A DNA stretch of 64,000 nucleotides, taken from Saccoglossus kowalevskii (lineage: Eukaryota > Hemichordata > Enteropneusta > Harrimaniidae). The notes below the pieces were generated by a model. The model did no database searches. It worked only from the letters and a program-made list of their open reading frames with translations, and was not told the origin of the DNA. This document shows, one piece after another, positions 48,480 to 61,045 of the stretch. The stretch covers positions 425,482-489,481 of the forward strand of contig NW_003110974.1 in NCBI RefSeq assembly GCF_000003605.2, read 5' to 3'. Each line of letters opens with the position of its first letter. The first letter of the stretch is position 1. Position numbers and translations under genes: made by a program.

Positions 48480-48780
48480 AGACATACATTGACAATTGTT
48501 CACTATCACAATACTTTAAGTACTTTTACCAGACAAATATTTTATAAAGTCTTTCCACCAGGAACGTGACGTGTATTTAAAAGTGCGTAATATCACAACT
48601 ATTTTAAAAGTACTTTCACTAGACACACATTTTGTGAAGAGTTCATGATCAGTGTTTCAGCTTGGAACATGATTTAATGAAGTGTTACTGTCACAAAACT
48701 CTCAAAGCGTTTTTGCGCAAACAATTATCTAAATACTAAAAAGTGTTTGTAACAGAAACACATTATAAAAACAATGAAAC
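48480..48780 (+). repeat. Degenerate tandem repeat, about three units of 80-100 bp
   Basis: A phrase such as TATCACAATACTTTAAGTAC, then ACCAGACAAATATTTTATAAAG (48507-48556), recurs as TATCACAACTATTTTAAAAG, then ACTAGACACACATTTTGTGAAG (48591-48640). A fainter copy begins with TGTCACAAAACTCTCAAAG near 48690. Confidence 0.55.
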
Positions 48781-49585
48781 CACACCCCAAATACATACCA
48801 AGTATTTTTCAGCATAATATAACAAATATTGAGTTTCGCGATGAAAAAAACTTTGCAATATTGCTCAGTAATCGTGATATACCATAAACTAATCACATAA
48901 TCAAGTATATATTCATTTGTTTAAATGAACAGACACACGGGTATTTAATACCTCCACTTATAAATAAAAGTACATGTGCCGGCCTGTGCTGATACTTTCT
49001 GTCCAATCATTTGTGAAAAGTAAACCTGTGTGTTTGCCCCATACATACATTACTACAATAGGTATACTAAACAAATGTATCAATTTTTGATGTCATTGCA
49101 TTTCAAATATACATGGTATAACAATTTAGAATTCTACAAATTTCTAATCAAATTATTTGAAAGATCTAACAACAACTTGTTGTTCATGGTTGCTAAAGTA
49201 ATATATTTATGTTTCATGTGCACAAGTATACGTTTGCTCCAACGATGGGTCATATATTATTGGCACAAGAATAATAATATAAACAGTTCTTTATTATTAA
49301 AAATACGGCGGCAACAGTTAAATGTATCTCTACAGGAGACCTGCTTGCAGTGGTAACGTGTGTTTTGATAATAAGGATGCATACAGTAGACTGCATGTAC
49401 AAGTGCTCTCTACATTTTATGAAACATTACATGTGTTTGTTTCCTTAATTAATTCAAAATGGAATAAAATGTATCGATTACACCTTTGTGAAACATTTAT
49501 AGTCTAAATATTTTGATTTAAACCTCTTAAGTGTATTTATTTTCTGAAATGCTTCAAATTGAACATTTATAAGAATGTTGAATGA
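48781..49585. other. AT-rich DNA, no gene seen
   Basis: Frames here, including a 108-codon one beginning at a GTG, are AT-driven and have no domain. Confidence 0.35.
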
Positions 49586-49717
49586 ATGCTCTGTTGTGAA
49601 TCGAATCAACGCAACTACCCTCCGTCAAAATTCGTTGGGACACGAGTTACTCTTTGCCACGCATGTTTCCCGATTTACAGTTCTACCTGTAGGTTGGCGA
49701 TTCATAAAAAGGTACAT
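49586..49717 (+). CDS. Candidate exon with one C2H2 zinc finger
   Basis: From an ATG at 49586 the frame reads to a C2H2 finger at 49655-49717: CHACFPIYSSTCRLAIHKKVH. It fits C-x2-C-x3-aromatic-x5-L-x2-H-x3-H exactly, with Cys 24 and 27, Tyr 31, Leu 37 and His 40 and 44. Such fingers bind DNA or protein through a tetrahedral zinc. No TGEKP linker or second finger follows, and the frame continues to a stop at 49789 without other features. A donor-like AAG|GTACAT falls inside the finger after HKK, so an exon boundary there is possible. A lone finger can occur by chance or be a relic. Confidence 0.25.
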
Positions 49718-49789
49718 ACAATTAATGATGCTTTAGGTGATTGCTCACGGATGGTGTATTTTAATTTGATAAAATCATATTTTATATGA

Positions 49790-52028
49790 CACAAACTGAG
49801 GCGTAGGATTCATATTTGGTTTTTAAACGCTCACACCCAAAACCAGGTCAGATATGTTAATATTGATCACGCCAGAGGCGTTCAATACACCTATCGAGTG
49901 ACAGAGCTAGGAAAAAAAGATTATGATACTGAGGGATTTCATAATTAATGATCAAACTAAATCACTCAATATTTTTTTCAAATTCCATCAATAAATAATT
50001 GTCTCCCCAGGGTAACGACTCGATATACACTGTGAGTATATCCCTGGTGTGCACGCCATGTACTTATTACTTACAAAGACAATTTGATAGGTTTAAGAAA
50101 AGCCGATTAGTTGTCAGCTTCATATCAGCAGCATCTTTATACTTAATTGTGTGTTTTTTTTCGGGGAAATCTCGTTTATAGTGCTGTGCTGTTTCGCTCC
50201 TACTCGTAATGCGCGAAACATACGGCGTTATTAAGCTGCTACACTGTTTAATTTTGAATAAGAATAATTTCGAAAATGAACCTTGTGTTCATATACTTTT
50301 ATTCCATATAAGCATGTATACATAGGGGGCATACAAGTTTGCGATTAAAACACTAGATTGCCAACTCGCGATTTACAACACATTTATATATATTAGTTGG
50401 CTGCATTTTTGCCAGATGTATCAAATGGATAAATATTCATAAGCTAGTTTTATCATAACATATTTCATACCAAATAGTTTTATTAAATTAGTGTCTAAAA
50501 TATTAAATACTCAGTAACATATTGCTTAGTGACATTGTGCCTGCAATAAAATGGTGACAAAAACAATGACAATTATACGAAAATTGTCATTTAACAATAA
50601 GAATTAATAATGATTTACGTAATATATATGAATTAATTAGTGCTATGTAAAAACATTAAGGCTGTCTCCAGGCAAAAAAAATCATGTAGACTAGAAAACT
50701 GTAAGTACACAAATATAGGGAAAGTCTTATTGTTCGGGCACATTTTTCATCATTGAAGTTATTAACACAATAATATGTTGATGCTTTTTATTTTATACAT
50801 TTTTTAATTTAAATTTGTTACTGTGGCGACGTAGTTGAGTGCATGTCGGCTTACAGTATCAAGGCAATTTGACGTGTTCGAAATGAGCCAGTAGCTTATA
50901 TACATATAATACGTCTTCTCAAAATGACAGGCCTGTTTGCGTAAGAAATTTACGTAAGAAATAATATCAGCACAATCTGCTGTAAATGTAATCAAATGCA
51001 CATTCATCAATTAGAGTTATAAATGTAATATCATTGTCGAACACTCTGTTTCCATGACAATAGTATCAATATCTCTACCATAATTTAAGAGGATGCTTTG
51101 TCATCTCTGTCACATTTATCATGAATATGTGTTGATGTAACAATGATATCAATAATAACAAAAATGTGTCACGGACAATTTTTCGAGATACAAACATCCC
51201 AAATGCAATGTTAAATAGTCATAATTTTCATTTTTACACTGCTTCTATGATTAAAATGAAAAATGTTGTTTGGTGAAATGGGTTAAAATTTCATATATTA
51301 TTATTGATACAAATCTAAATATTGTTAAAACGTTTCAAAAAAAATGACATTTATTCCGTTTCCAGTGCTATACAATATTTTTTTATTACATAGATGGAAA
51401 TATCTTTCCCATGTTGTACTGTCTATAATGTTACAGTAGTAACTTGCTACTTGTAACTTGCAATGTAGGGCAACACTGTCATTTTAAGCTGCAACTGGAA
51501 ATCATTCACAATATTGCTGTATCCGACAAAATTCCAACAAATTGATTGTTTCAAGCCGAATCCTTCGGACTATTTCATTATTGCATATCAGTGTTGTGTT
51601 ACTCATGAATAGAACTTTTTGCCTGATACAAATTCATAATATCATAACATTGTGAAATCTGTCTAAAAAAATAATGAGCCACGAATTTTATCATCAATTT
51701 TCTGCATTTTCACAACAATATTTCAGTCTTTCAAGTCTAAGGGTATATATTCCGAGCTTATTGCACACATGAAACAGGGTTAGGTAAACCTTACGATGCT
51801 CTTTCCTACTTTGGTTTAGGAATCCACGGTTAGGTATTTGTTCTACTTTGAATTCATATTTCAAATAGCCTAACCTAACCTTGCTCTGCGAAATGAACTG
51901 TAAAGCTATGACGCTATGGACGATTCCTAGATTCCTGTGATCTTCATTATAACCATGCTCCTAATTATTCAGCTTGTAAGTTTGTTCTCATACATGTCTC
52001 TTTGCCTTCTCACCACTGTTATAACATT
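49790..52028. other. AT-rich DNA, no gene seen
   Basis: No gene. Short GGTTAGGT/CCTAACC words recur at 51780-51880 (GGGTTAGGTAAACC, ACGGTTAGGTATT, GCCTAACCTAACC). Confidence 0.4.
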
Positions 52029-52038
52029 GTCTTTGTCA

Positions 52039-52415
52039 NNNNNNNNNNNNNNNNNNNNNNNNNNNNNNNNNNNNNNNNNNNNNNNNNNNNNNNNNNNNNN
52101 NNNNNNNNNNNNNNNNNNNNNNNNNNNNNNNNNNNNNNNNNNNNNNNNNNNNNNNNNNNNNNNNNNNNNNNNNNNNNNNNNNNNNNNNNNNNNNNNNNNN
52201 NNNNNNNNNNNNNNNNNNNNNNNNNNNNNNNNNNNNNNNNNNNNNNNNNNNNNNNNNNNNNNNNNNNNNNNNNNNNNNNNNNNNNNNNNNNNNNNNNNNN
52301 NNNNNNNNNNNNNNNNNNNNNNNNNNNNNNNNNNNNNNNNNNNNNNNNNNNNNNNNNNNNNNNNNNNNNNNNNNNNNNNNNNNNNNNNNNNNNNNNNNNN
52401 NNNNNNNNNNNNNNN
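52039..52415. other. Assembly gap (377 N)
   Basis: An unresolved run of N. Any reading frame across it is an artefact. Flanking sequence shows it lies wholly inside an LTR copy. Confidence 0.99.
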
Positions 52416-52428
52416 AGACACAGTACGG

Positions 52429-52441
52429 TTCTAGAACATTC
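52429..52441 (-). promoter_or_regulatory. Heat-shock element in the second LTR copy
   Basis: TTC-TA-GAA-CA-TTC, the reverse complement of the element at 2445-2457. All 13 bases are identical. Confidence 0.6.
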
Positions 52442-52484
52442 TCAGTCACATGGAAGTGGTAAACAAGTCGTATGCGACAGTCTT

Positions 52485-55169
52485 CTATTCCAATAATAGG
52501 TTATGGGTCAGAATATAATATGGTACTACAGAGGAAAAAGCACTATGAATGCAGAGAATATACTTGGAGCGCTAGCCTATCATAAAACTTAATAGATATT
52601 AAATACACATTACAAAAATGTAAACACACAACAAGCAAGATGCAAACTCACGATATAGCAAGTGCGTCCCGCCACATTAGACATACGTGTTTTGTTACGC
52701 TACGCACTGTCCCAACAAAATGAATACCATGTAGTGAATGCGACCTCACATTTACTAGATGGACATCCGCGATTCAGACATACATAGTATACGTTGCATA
52801 AAAATAAAGCCGTGATATCATGGTCAGAATAACTTACCCAGTTACGTTTTCCCTTGGAAACGATTTTATGTTGACCATTAGTGGAAAACACATGAGTGAA
52901 AGTAAATTAAGGAATGAGGAGATGATTTTGGAGCTATTAGAGAAAACTTAATTGGAAATAAATGTGTATAGGTTGTATTATCAGCTATCATAATATGCAA
53001 ATCAAGCTTAATGGTCAATTTCAGCAGTTTGTCGCCCTTTATTTGCGCATTTGTAAATAACAGGTCTAGATATGACTGGAAAGTACTAGTATCATAAGGA
53101 ATAAGGTAAGTATGTTGGTCTGAAGATCACCAATTAACAGCATGCTTGCTTTGATTGGCTTTTGAAATTAGACGTGAACACTGGTCGGCCAACATCTACA
53201 TATCAGCCCATACATATGATTCATATTGATGATGACTATGTCATTATTTTTCCGAATGGGTTTAGATTACAACCATTTCTGGTGTTCTTAAACTAAGGGT
53301 GGATATTAGTTCTTCCGCCATGTCCAGGCTATTTTAACTACAGACTGAACTTGCTTTTTATAGTTTAACTTGATACACATTTTTTTTCATGGTAAGCAGC
53401 ATATTTAATAATAATGCTAGCCTTCTGGATGTGAAATGCTCGCATGGTAAAGCATATAAAAACAACACTGTCGTGTTTCACAATTCACGGGACAAAATAA
53501 TTAAAATTAATTTCTTAGTAATTGTTGTAGACGTTAAACATTTCCCTTATCTTCAGTCTTCATAATCCACAGACCTATAATAGCACAAATACTGACTGGT
53601 TTATAAGTGTCATAATCATCACCCCCGATACATTAATTAAATTTTAGCGAGCCGTTGTTGATATACCAGGCACACACAACATGAAAAAAAAGAACTTATA
53701 TTATAAATTAAGTAACAGTCACCAAAATAAAAACACAAAATGGTTTCATCTACGTTTAATATCAGGGGTGCCAAGTATAAATGTGAGAAGGTCAATTGGC
53801 TAGAAGCCTATCTTCAAAAGAAAAGTGAATTTTTAATAATTCAGTATATAACAGAATGAGACCGAATCCCATAACCCTACATATAGTGATGTGTTTATCA
53901 CGAGTCAATACTGACAATGTCCTCATACATAGGCAATTCCAAAGACGACGACAAGGTTCTACACAATCAAAACGGTTGCAGTACTAAATAAACAATTTCT
54001 ACATCTACACCTTCACTAAATTATGATTGATCGATAATATTTAAATATAAAATGTTCAGTTTACGACATCAATGTCATGTTCACCTCATAATATTATTTC
54101 TGTGATTGTGACCACCATGTTAAATCTTCATGGCAAGTAAGGTTCATGAAATCAGTACTTTCATGGATCACAGTTTTCAAATCGTCGCACACCAATTATT
54201 ATCTGACTACACATTGCACTCAGAATATTCTAGCTTTGCCATGGAAACATGTTTTTGACTATCTCTCAGATATTATAATGGATACATTTTTGAGCAAAAA
54301 ATTCGATAATTCCAGTTATATATAATCTTAGTACGAGGCAATAAACAGAAATTTCCAAAGTCTGAAGAAAAATTATTTATTTTAAAAACATATGCCAAGT
54401 AAGTACATTGTGGGAAAAACACAAAATGTGCTTGTGCAAAAGGAATATTGACAGGTATTTGCCAGCAAAAGATGCTAGGAACACTGTTCTCGCTGTATTC
54501 AATCACTGGACTCTCTGAAACTACTAACTTCTTGTCTTGCTTCTGGATCATCTGAATCCAATACTACACCATACAAGTTATTACGCCTATTATACATACG
54601 AATTCTGAGCCATCACTTGTCCTTCGGAAATGAACAATTGGCTGCCCACTCGTCAATATGATTATAATTGGTACAGTTTGGCAGGTAGTGCACGGGGAAC
54701 GATGAGAACAAACTCATTTATCACGTGATCAAATGTTACACAATACGTGAATATACATACGGAGTCGTGCATGCATAATTATCAATTATATTACGACAAG
54801 TACCATGAGATCAGAGCCTTCGTGTAAGATAGGCAATTGGTGGAATCTTACAGTCTTATAGTTGGTACAACTTAATAGTTCTGACCCATAGTATGATTCA
54901 GTAGTTTGTAAATCCAGATCCAGAGCACTCAGTAGACAAAATATCTTCATTATTGTGATGTATTTATGTCACTGTTCCAAAACCATTGTCATCAAAAAAG
55001 GGATACAGCTGAGTGATTGTCTCGCTCGGTTATGAACTTTCTGCACTCCTGCCAATGTTTTTTGTCGGTAATTTCTTCATTCAGATCCAATTTGGCCTTC
55101 ATAAAAAAACGTTTGTATTATTGGTGCATTTTAAGGACACTAACCTGCAAAATATTGCCTCCATGTCTG
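52485..55169. other. AT-rich DNA, no gene seen
   Basis: A 92-codon minus-strand frame with a real ATG at 54551 (54273-54551) has no domain. A 36-codon minus-strand frame near 55000-55110, beginning MKAKLDLNEEITDKKHWQEC, looks coding-like but is unplaced. Confidence 0.3.
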
Positions 55170-55214
55170 CCATCAGTGCAAGACGGTCCTGACGGAAAGA
55201 GAAATCCCATTATA
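55170..55214 (-). CDS. Candidate mini-exon, or BEL/Pao reverse-transcriptase relic
   Basis: On the minus strand the frame reads DFSFRQDRLALMADMEAIF, which strongly resembles motif A of BEL/Pao retrotransposon reverse transcriptase (LRFRQ...ALMADIE-MF, with the Asp as catalytic residue). The same stretch also has an excellent acceptor (TTTCTCTTTCCGTCAG) inside it and a consensus donor (TGCAG|GTTAGT) at its end, so an exon of about 45 nt is an alternative. Upstream on the same strand, Gln-Asp-Leu codons near 55250 recall the QGPDL box that precedes motif A in BEL elements, separated by a frameshift. Downstream motifs are missing. I favour an old retrotransposon fragment. Confidence 0.35.
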
Positions 55215-55269
55215 GAATTTGAACTCAACCTCTGACTTGTTTTTCAGCATATGACCAAGGTCCTGTTGC

Positions 55270-56677
55270 TTGGTATCACGGCATTCGTATCTCCGAAAAG
55301 GTTATGTTCAGAGTTAACATAAATTCTTTGTCTTTTACAGAATCTTGTGAATCGATGGATTAAAGTAATTATCCTACTGTACACTAAAAGACGAACCTGT
55401 ATCATGTTGATGTTTGCTGGTGTAATACATACGTCTTGTTTATCCCTCTTAACATATTCACTGGCCATCTACACAACTCTGTATGAACAGCAATTGACAC
55501 AATTATTCAATGGGAAATAATACGATTTCCGCTAAAGTGGTTCTAACTCAGGAAGGGCGTTTTTTCATTACACTTTTACATTTCCGCTGACATTTTGATC
55601 ACCCACTTTTATTTATTTTAAAAATAACAGTTGTTAGGACACATTATGAGTTTAGTCAGTGTTGAAAATGAAACTGATATATCATGCAAATGTTTAGTTC
55701 TGCAAAAACTTATCTTTGCTAGTATGCTTCTGATTCGTCAATATTTTAAATGGCTTAATATCAGTTTTTTGATATCAGTTAGCGCGTATTTATATGTCTA
55801 TGTGACAAAGCTAAAACCCACACATTTTGACTTTTGACGTCTAGTGTTGAGTGCTTTATTTGCATACTATATGTGATTCATATACATTATGACTGGGGAA
55901 TTGTGATGACACGGATATTCTATAAAAAAATAGGTTTCTCATATCCCTTATAAATTTGCGTCAATCTATCACGTTTTTTTACAGGCATAGGTCGAAAAAC
56001 GACATGAACCTTTATTCCACTAGGTGTTACACAATTCATGAAAGTTTAATGTCTGAATTGTAGACTTGTTTTGTTTGTTTTGTTAGAAAACGTGTGTGAT
56101 AGAACTTTTACCTAACCATATGTTAAAAGTACTTAAAATGTTACGCAAAGTAAATTTATTATATAGTGTGACTGACCGTTTGTGAATGTGCTGTTACCAG
56201 CAACATTTATGTTGTATTGTATCCTGTCTAAAATACATCAGCCACACCCAGTCGTTATTTTACTTGTTTATATATTCCCCGAAAATAAACATTACTGAGC
56301 ATGTTCGTATATGGGAGCTATTTACTTTTTTGCAGTTTTATTTTATTTTATTTCGCAATAACTGTGCAGGCAAATTGTATTGATTGTTAATATTAATTGC
56401 AATTTTGCCACCACAAATTAAAGAAAGTACTGTTATAATTGCATCTAAGCATAGCTGGTCACCGTAGCAACAAAACATTTACGATATAGTTCATTACGCT
56501 GAATGTTATTATTGGTGTTGTAATGCAAGTTTTTTTTTATTGTGCTCGTTCATTTGCATGTATTTAATTACTGCCTCTTCTGGCGGACAGTATTGAAGAC
56601 AATCAAAAAATATGTGGTTCATGCTGAATACTACACTAAGCACGTACATAAATATGTTTATAGTTAAAAGACCAACG

Positions 56678-56678
<1 letters not shown>
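55270..56678. other. AT-rich DNA, no gene seen
   Basis: Nothing recognisable beyond chance frames. Confidence 0.4.

Positions 56679-56762
<84 letters not shown>
56679..56762 (+). repeat. (TG)n microsatellite, 84 bp
   Basis: An uninterrupted TG run. The Cys-Val repeat frames across it are artefacts. Confidence 0.97.
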
Positions 56763-56764
<2 letters not shown>

Positions 56765-59546
56765 GTACGAGATTCGAATTGTGTATTGCCACCTAGACAC
56801 TGCGTTCAGTACATTTTCAGTACATTTGTTTTTTGGGTGTTTGTTTACTACAATTTATTTCAGTTCCTGTGGGTTTGTTATTTTAAATAATAAATAATTA
56901 CATTTATTTAGAAATATGTATTCTGCATGTTGTCTGTGACATCACATTTTTCAAATTCAGAGCGTATGTAAAGTCACTGCTGGTCTGCATTCATTGCACA
57001 CTATTTTGCGATGCGTGTTTTGGGTCCGTAGAATAGCGTAATAGATTGTACGTGCACTTGTAGTGGCGCAAAGCACTTGCTGTAATTTGCTTTACATATT
57101 ATTATCACCATGCCATTCTGGTCAGTTTAAAAACGACAATTTACTTAAATCTGACAATTCTTTTGCTACACAGTAGCGGAAAGTGGCGATTTTGTTGCAA
57201 GGAATACATTACATGGTTCAGTAGTATGAAAGACCGTCACGGCAATCCACGTGTAAATACATGTATATGACATGATTTATTAATGACACTAACAAATACT
57301 TATATAGAAAATAAAATATTGAATAATATCATCACGATAACATTCGTTCCATCTGTCAATGATTATAAAATACAATAAAAAATCATTTGTTATTCTTGCC
57401 AAGACGACATTGTCGGCTGCTTTTTATATCGTATTCTTCTATGAAGACATTGTCCTCTACCACCGCGCGCCAATCGGAAATTTTGTTTTGCGGTAAGCAT
57501 GCGTCCAATATATTATACATGACAACGTAATTGATAACAGTCTATAAATTCATGACTGGTTTTATCGGTGTTAACTCTGCTAACAGAACCACATGCAAAA
57601 AAAAAGTTACAACGCAAAAGATACCTGTAAATGTTACTTTCACGTTTTTTGTTCATGAAACGAAACTTGATTTGTGTATGACGTTATTTCGCTGGGACTG
57701 CAAACGCCAGTGGTACATGCGGAAATAATACAGGAGCTGTTCCAGCTGGTTTTGTAATTTACAGTTACAAAATGTCTTGGATTACATGGCTTTTCTTTCA
57801 ATTTCTGTAAACTAGCTCTTATTTCACGGATGAACTGCGATCATGGCCAAGGGAATGGGAAATATCAACACAAATGGCCAAGGGAACTGGACTGGAAATG
57901 GTGCGCTCCGCTTCAGTGTTACAAATTGCTATGAATTTAATTATCAAAACAATTTTGATAGAACAGGCACAGAAGTTTAATCTGTTCTTTGTGTTTGTCA
58001 CTTTAAATTTTGGGAACTACCAGCTCTAGAACGCTTTATTTATTATCTTCATTTCAGAGTAATTTATGACAGGTATGTTAAACATTTAATAAAAAAAACT
58101 AGGAATATAATTTAACTAAACTTAGACCATACTTCTTTGTAAACGTGCATCTTTGTAAACTACTTAATACAAAAACTATAAGATTTGCAGGAATATAAAT
58201 AGATTAATATGGATTGTCGTCAATGTCAAAATCACCCTGGAGAAAAGTATAGTCGTTTGTGTAATAACTTGTCATCCAAAATCGGAAAAACACGCAATAC
58301 AGGAATCATCATTTCCATTCAGATAGATGAATTTCAACTATACAAATTCTCGTAATTCTTGTAATCTTAACTACTACAATGCTAAGAGAAACGTTATTTA
58401 AGTGAAATTGATGTTGTTCTGAAATGATGCAGGCATCCATTATACGAGAAAATGTGAAACATGGTATACAATACGCCATTACAATTTAAGAGAATGGTCG
58501 GGTACACTAAGTAGAGATCGTAGCAGTATTTCTCTTAACCAAATTTAATATAGCGATATTCCCTTCAAGAACATGATGATTTTTTGAATTGATCGAATTA
58601 AAGATGTTCCACATATTCAAAGACCGATTGTTGAGGCACAATACTTGACTAACTTCAGATATTAAATTTATTGATTTCTCGAATATGTTGATAAAGTTTT
58701 AATATTAAAATGTTTATCACTACTGTTTGAAATATAGCCCTTACACAGTGTTTAAAGGGGACGTACTGGAGTAATACAGTTAAAGCCGGGAGGCGTGGCA
58801 ATTCATGTACTACTGTGTAACCTTTTCCAGCATCCATCTAAAAAGCGTACATATCCACGCTGCTGTTTTCGTTTTTTAATGTATATATTCCCTGGTTCGA
58901 CAATTTCGACCTAATTTAATTTCAGATTCAGTGTTTTGCTTCTTGAGTGTAGTAATACTTGTTTGTCATTTAATATCACTTCTAATCACCAGAGGGAAAC
59001 CATAACAAGTTTGTTTTGATTTGCGCTTACCACAGTACGTTGGTGAAGCCTCATAAAATGTGCCAGTATATTATATGACATTCAATGATTTTACCGACAT
59101 CTCCTGGGTTGTCTGTTTTTTGCGACAGCTGGCTGACTTTTGTATGTAGACAATGTACCCTATCTATGTATCTAGCTTACAGTGATAGAGTGATAGAGGC
59201 TTGATATTGTCATACATGGTACTACGATAATTCGAAACGTGGTACAGCGAGTATGTAAGTATTTATATTTGGGTCCTCAGAACTGACATCCTATGGGTTT
59301 ACATTGGATTGTGTCCACACTCGAAGTGTCGGTCATTAGATTCCATTCGTGGAAAATTGGCAACTTTTTTGTACAAATGACAGTATGTAGGAGAAAACGT
59401 TTCACGGCACTCCAGGCGAAGCGTGAATATCCCACATTAGCGCGTAGTATCCGGGTGGAATTATCTGTCCCCTCGGTCAAACACTATATAATTTACCAAC
59501 ACTTTCATATGTTCATACATTATATAATTCCCAAATGATGTTTGGG
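56763..59546. other. AT-rich DNA, no firm gene
   Basis: Opposite-strand frames at 59277-59538 (67 and 81 codons) fall in a less AT-rich patch directly before the promoter-like site at 59547. Neither has a recognisable domain. A tandem ATGGCCAAGGGAA word occurs at 57843 and 57874. Confidence 0.3.
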
Positions 59547-59584
59547 TATAAAAGCATAACAACACAGGACGAGCTAACTCAGTA
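59547..59584 (+). promoter_or_regulatory. Candidate core promoter: TATA box plus initiator
   Basis: TATAAAAG at 59547-59554 is a consensus TATA box. TCAGTA at 59579-59584 places an initiator A at 59581, 34 bp downstream of the first T, close to normal spacing. An ATG follows 32 bp later. Confidence 0.45.
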
Positions 59585-59612
59585 CTGGTAATCATCTAAG
59601 GAAGCAACAACT

Positions 59613-59651
59613 ATGTTTACTTTTATCGCAGCAATTATTAGCATTTCATAA
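59613..59651 (+). CDS. Candidate signal-peptide start of a small gene, or its relic
   Basis: After the TATA/initiator pair, an ATG at 59613 opens MFTFIAAIISIS, a hydrophobic signal-peptide-like lead, and is then stopped by TAA at 59649-59651. The same frame continues open after the stop (QISNAANETS...) for about 35 codons and passes a GT donor-like site (GGTAATG). It may be a small secreted-peptide gene broken by one stop, or 12 chance codons. The promoter context is the main reason to list it. Confidence 0.2.
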   Translation: MFTFIAAIISIS

Positions 59652-61045
59652 CAAATATCCAATGCCGCAAATGAAACTAGTATGATATTTAGGTCGTCTG
59701 TCTGGATATCTGTCAGTCATATCGGTAATGTGTGTATTTTGATTGATTGATTAATCGGTTGGCAGAAAATGAGAGAAGTGGCGTCACTTTGTGTTTACGT
59801 AATGCATTATTGCATGAGGGGCCTATCAAGCTATAAGGTATTTAGGGCGATACTTGCATCTTCATACTCGCGATATGCCGAAATCATAATGGGTATGACA
59901 CGTTCGATAATTTAACTGCCATGCGAGAAACTTAATAGATTACAGGCGTGACCAGTCCACAGAAAGCAACAACATATATACCAGTAAGAAATTCCAATGT
60001 AATTGAGGTTAATAAAAAGGGGATTAAAATCAACTAATGAGTCACGTAACACGTTTCATTTGCTTCCTGGTCACGTGTTAGGTTTCCAACACTTGCATGG
60101 TAGAAAATAATAAAATTACTCAAAAGGCTAATGGTAATTTGAAAGTCTAATGACAGCATGGCCTTCAACTATTAACAAACACGTGTACAGAATTTTTTAA
60201 AAAGGCCTACAACACAAATATATCTCGCATGACGTTTTCCAACTGAATAATATAATACTAACCGCCGGGGAGACTGATTCTTCTTTAATTAGATAGAAAG
60301 ATCTATGTTCTCGCACAATGTTATCATCTTTAACACGTCTTGGCATTCTATAACGCTATTTCAGAACAGTGAACTCATACATTTAAAGAAAAGTCCCAAA
60401 TAGAATGTAGCAGGAGATTCTCTTTTCAAAACGGTAAAATAAAATATGCGTTTTGATTTATACAATGAATAATTGAAAAGCAGATTAAATATATGTGATT
60501 GATTTTGTTATCTAAAGTTGTTAGATTTACAGATATATGTGCGATTTTTAGAGCGTTCTCATGTAGTATACCTATCATGAATCATGAAAGGTTACTTGTA
60601 AAGTCATTAGGTCTTTTTTAGAAAGAATATTGCACTTATAATATCAGTGCCACCAAGCAAACATCGAGTATTACGTACTTACTATAGGTTAGTTGTATTT
60701 AGCGTGAACCAGAGGCTGAATGTTAACAACAATATATGCATTACAGAATATATTGTAAAATAGTCACTTAGTAGATAACGGCGCTATGTGTCAGCTCTCG
60801 TGCAGTATAAATCGCGAAACCCGTAACTTTCAGATTTAACTTTTGCCCTAAATACTTAAAATGAAAATGTTTTCAACTAAGTCTTGCTGAAAATACAGAA
60901 TTATCATTACAACAGATAAGCTACTTATAGAACACATTCGATAGTTTCTGTTATATAAGTTTGAAACTGTATATATATTCCTAAGGCAAGAGTGGAATTA
61001 ATTTTCGTCTATTAGCATAACGTGTACTGACATGATATTGCTAAG
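59652..61045. other. AT-rich DNA, no gene seen
   Basis: Nothing recognisable. Confidence 0.4.

Larger units (their letters stand above)
52034..52479 (-). mobile_element. Second copy of the 491-bp LTR family, holding the assembly gap
   Basis: On the minus strand, 52479-52416 matches 2407-2470 of the first LTR with three mismatches in 64 bp, starting at the same TGTCGCA terminus. On the other side of the gap only five LTR bases are visible, TGTCA at 52034-52038, equal to the complement of the LTR terminus TGACA. The flanks are an exact 5-bp duplication GTCTT (52029-52033 and 52480-52484), so the two sides belong to one insertion. If it is a solo LTR of 491 bp, 422 bp are hidden while the gap is written as 377. 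A full-length element cannot be excluded if the gap size is only an estimate. The heat-shock element at 52429-52441 is preserved. Confidence 0.85.

Noticed and set aside
51937-52496. Long frames of 137-165 codons across the N run
   Set aside because: They are open only because N bases cannot encode stops.
56612-56897. Cys-Val repeat frames
   Set aside because: Translation of a pure TG microsatellite.
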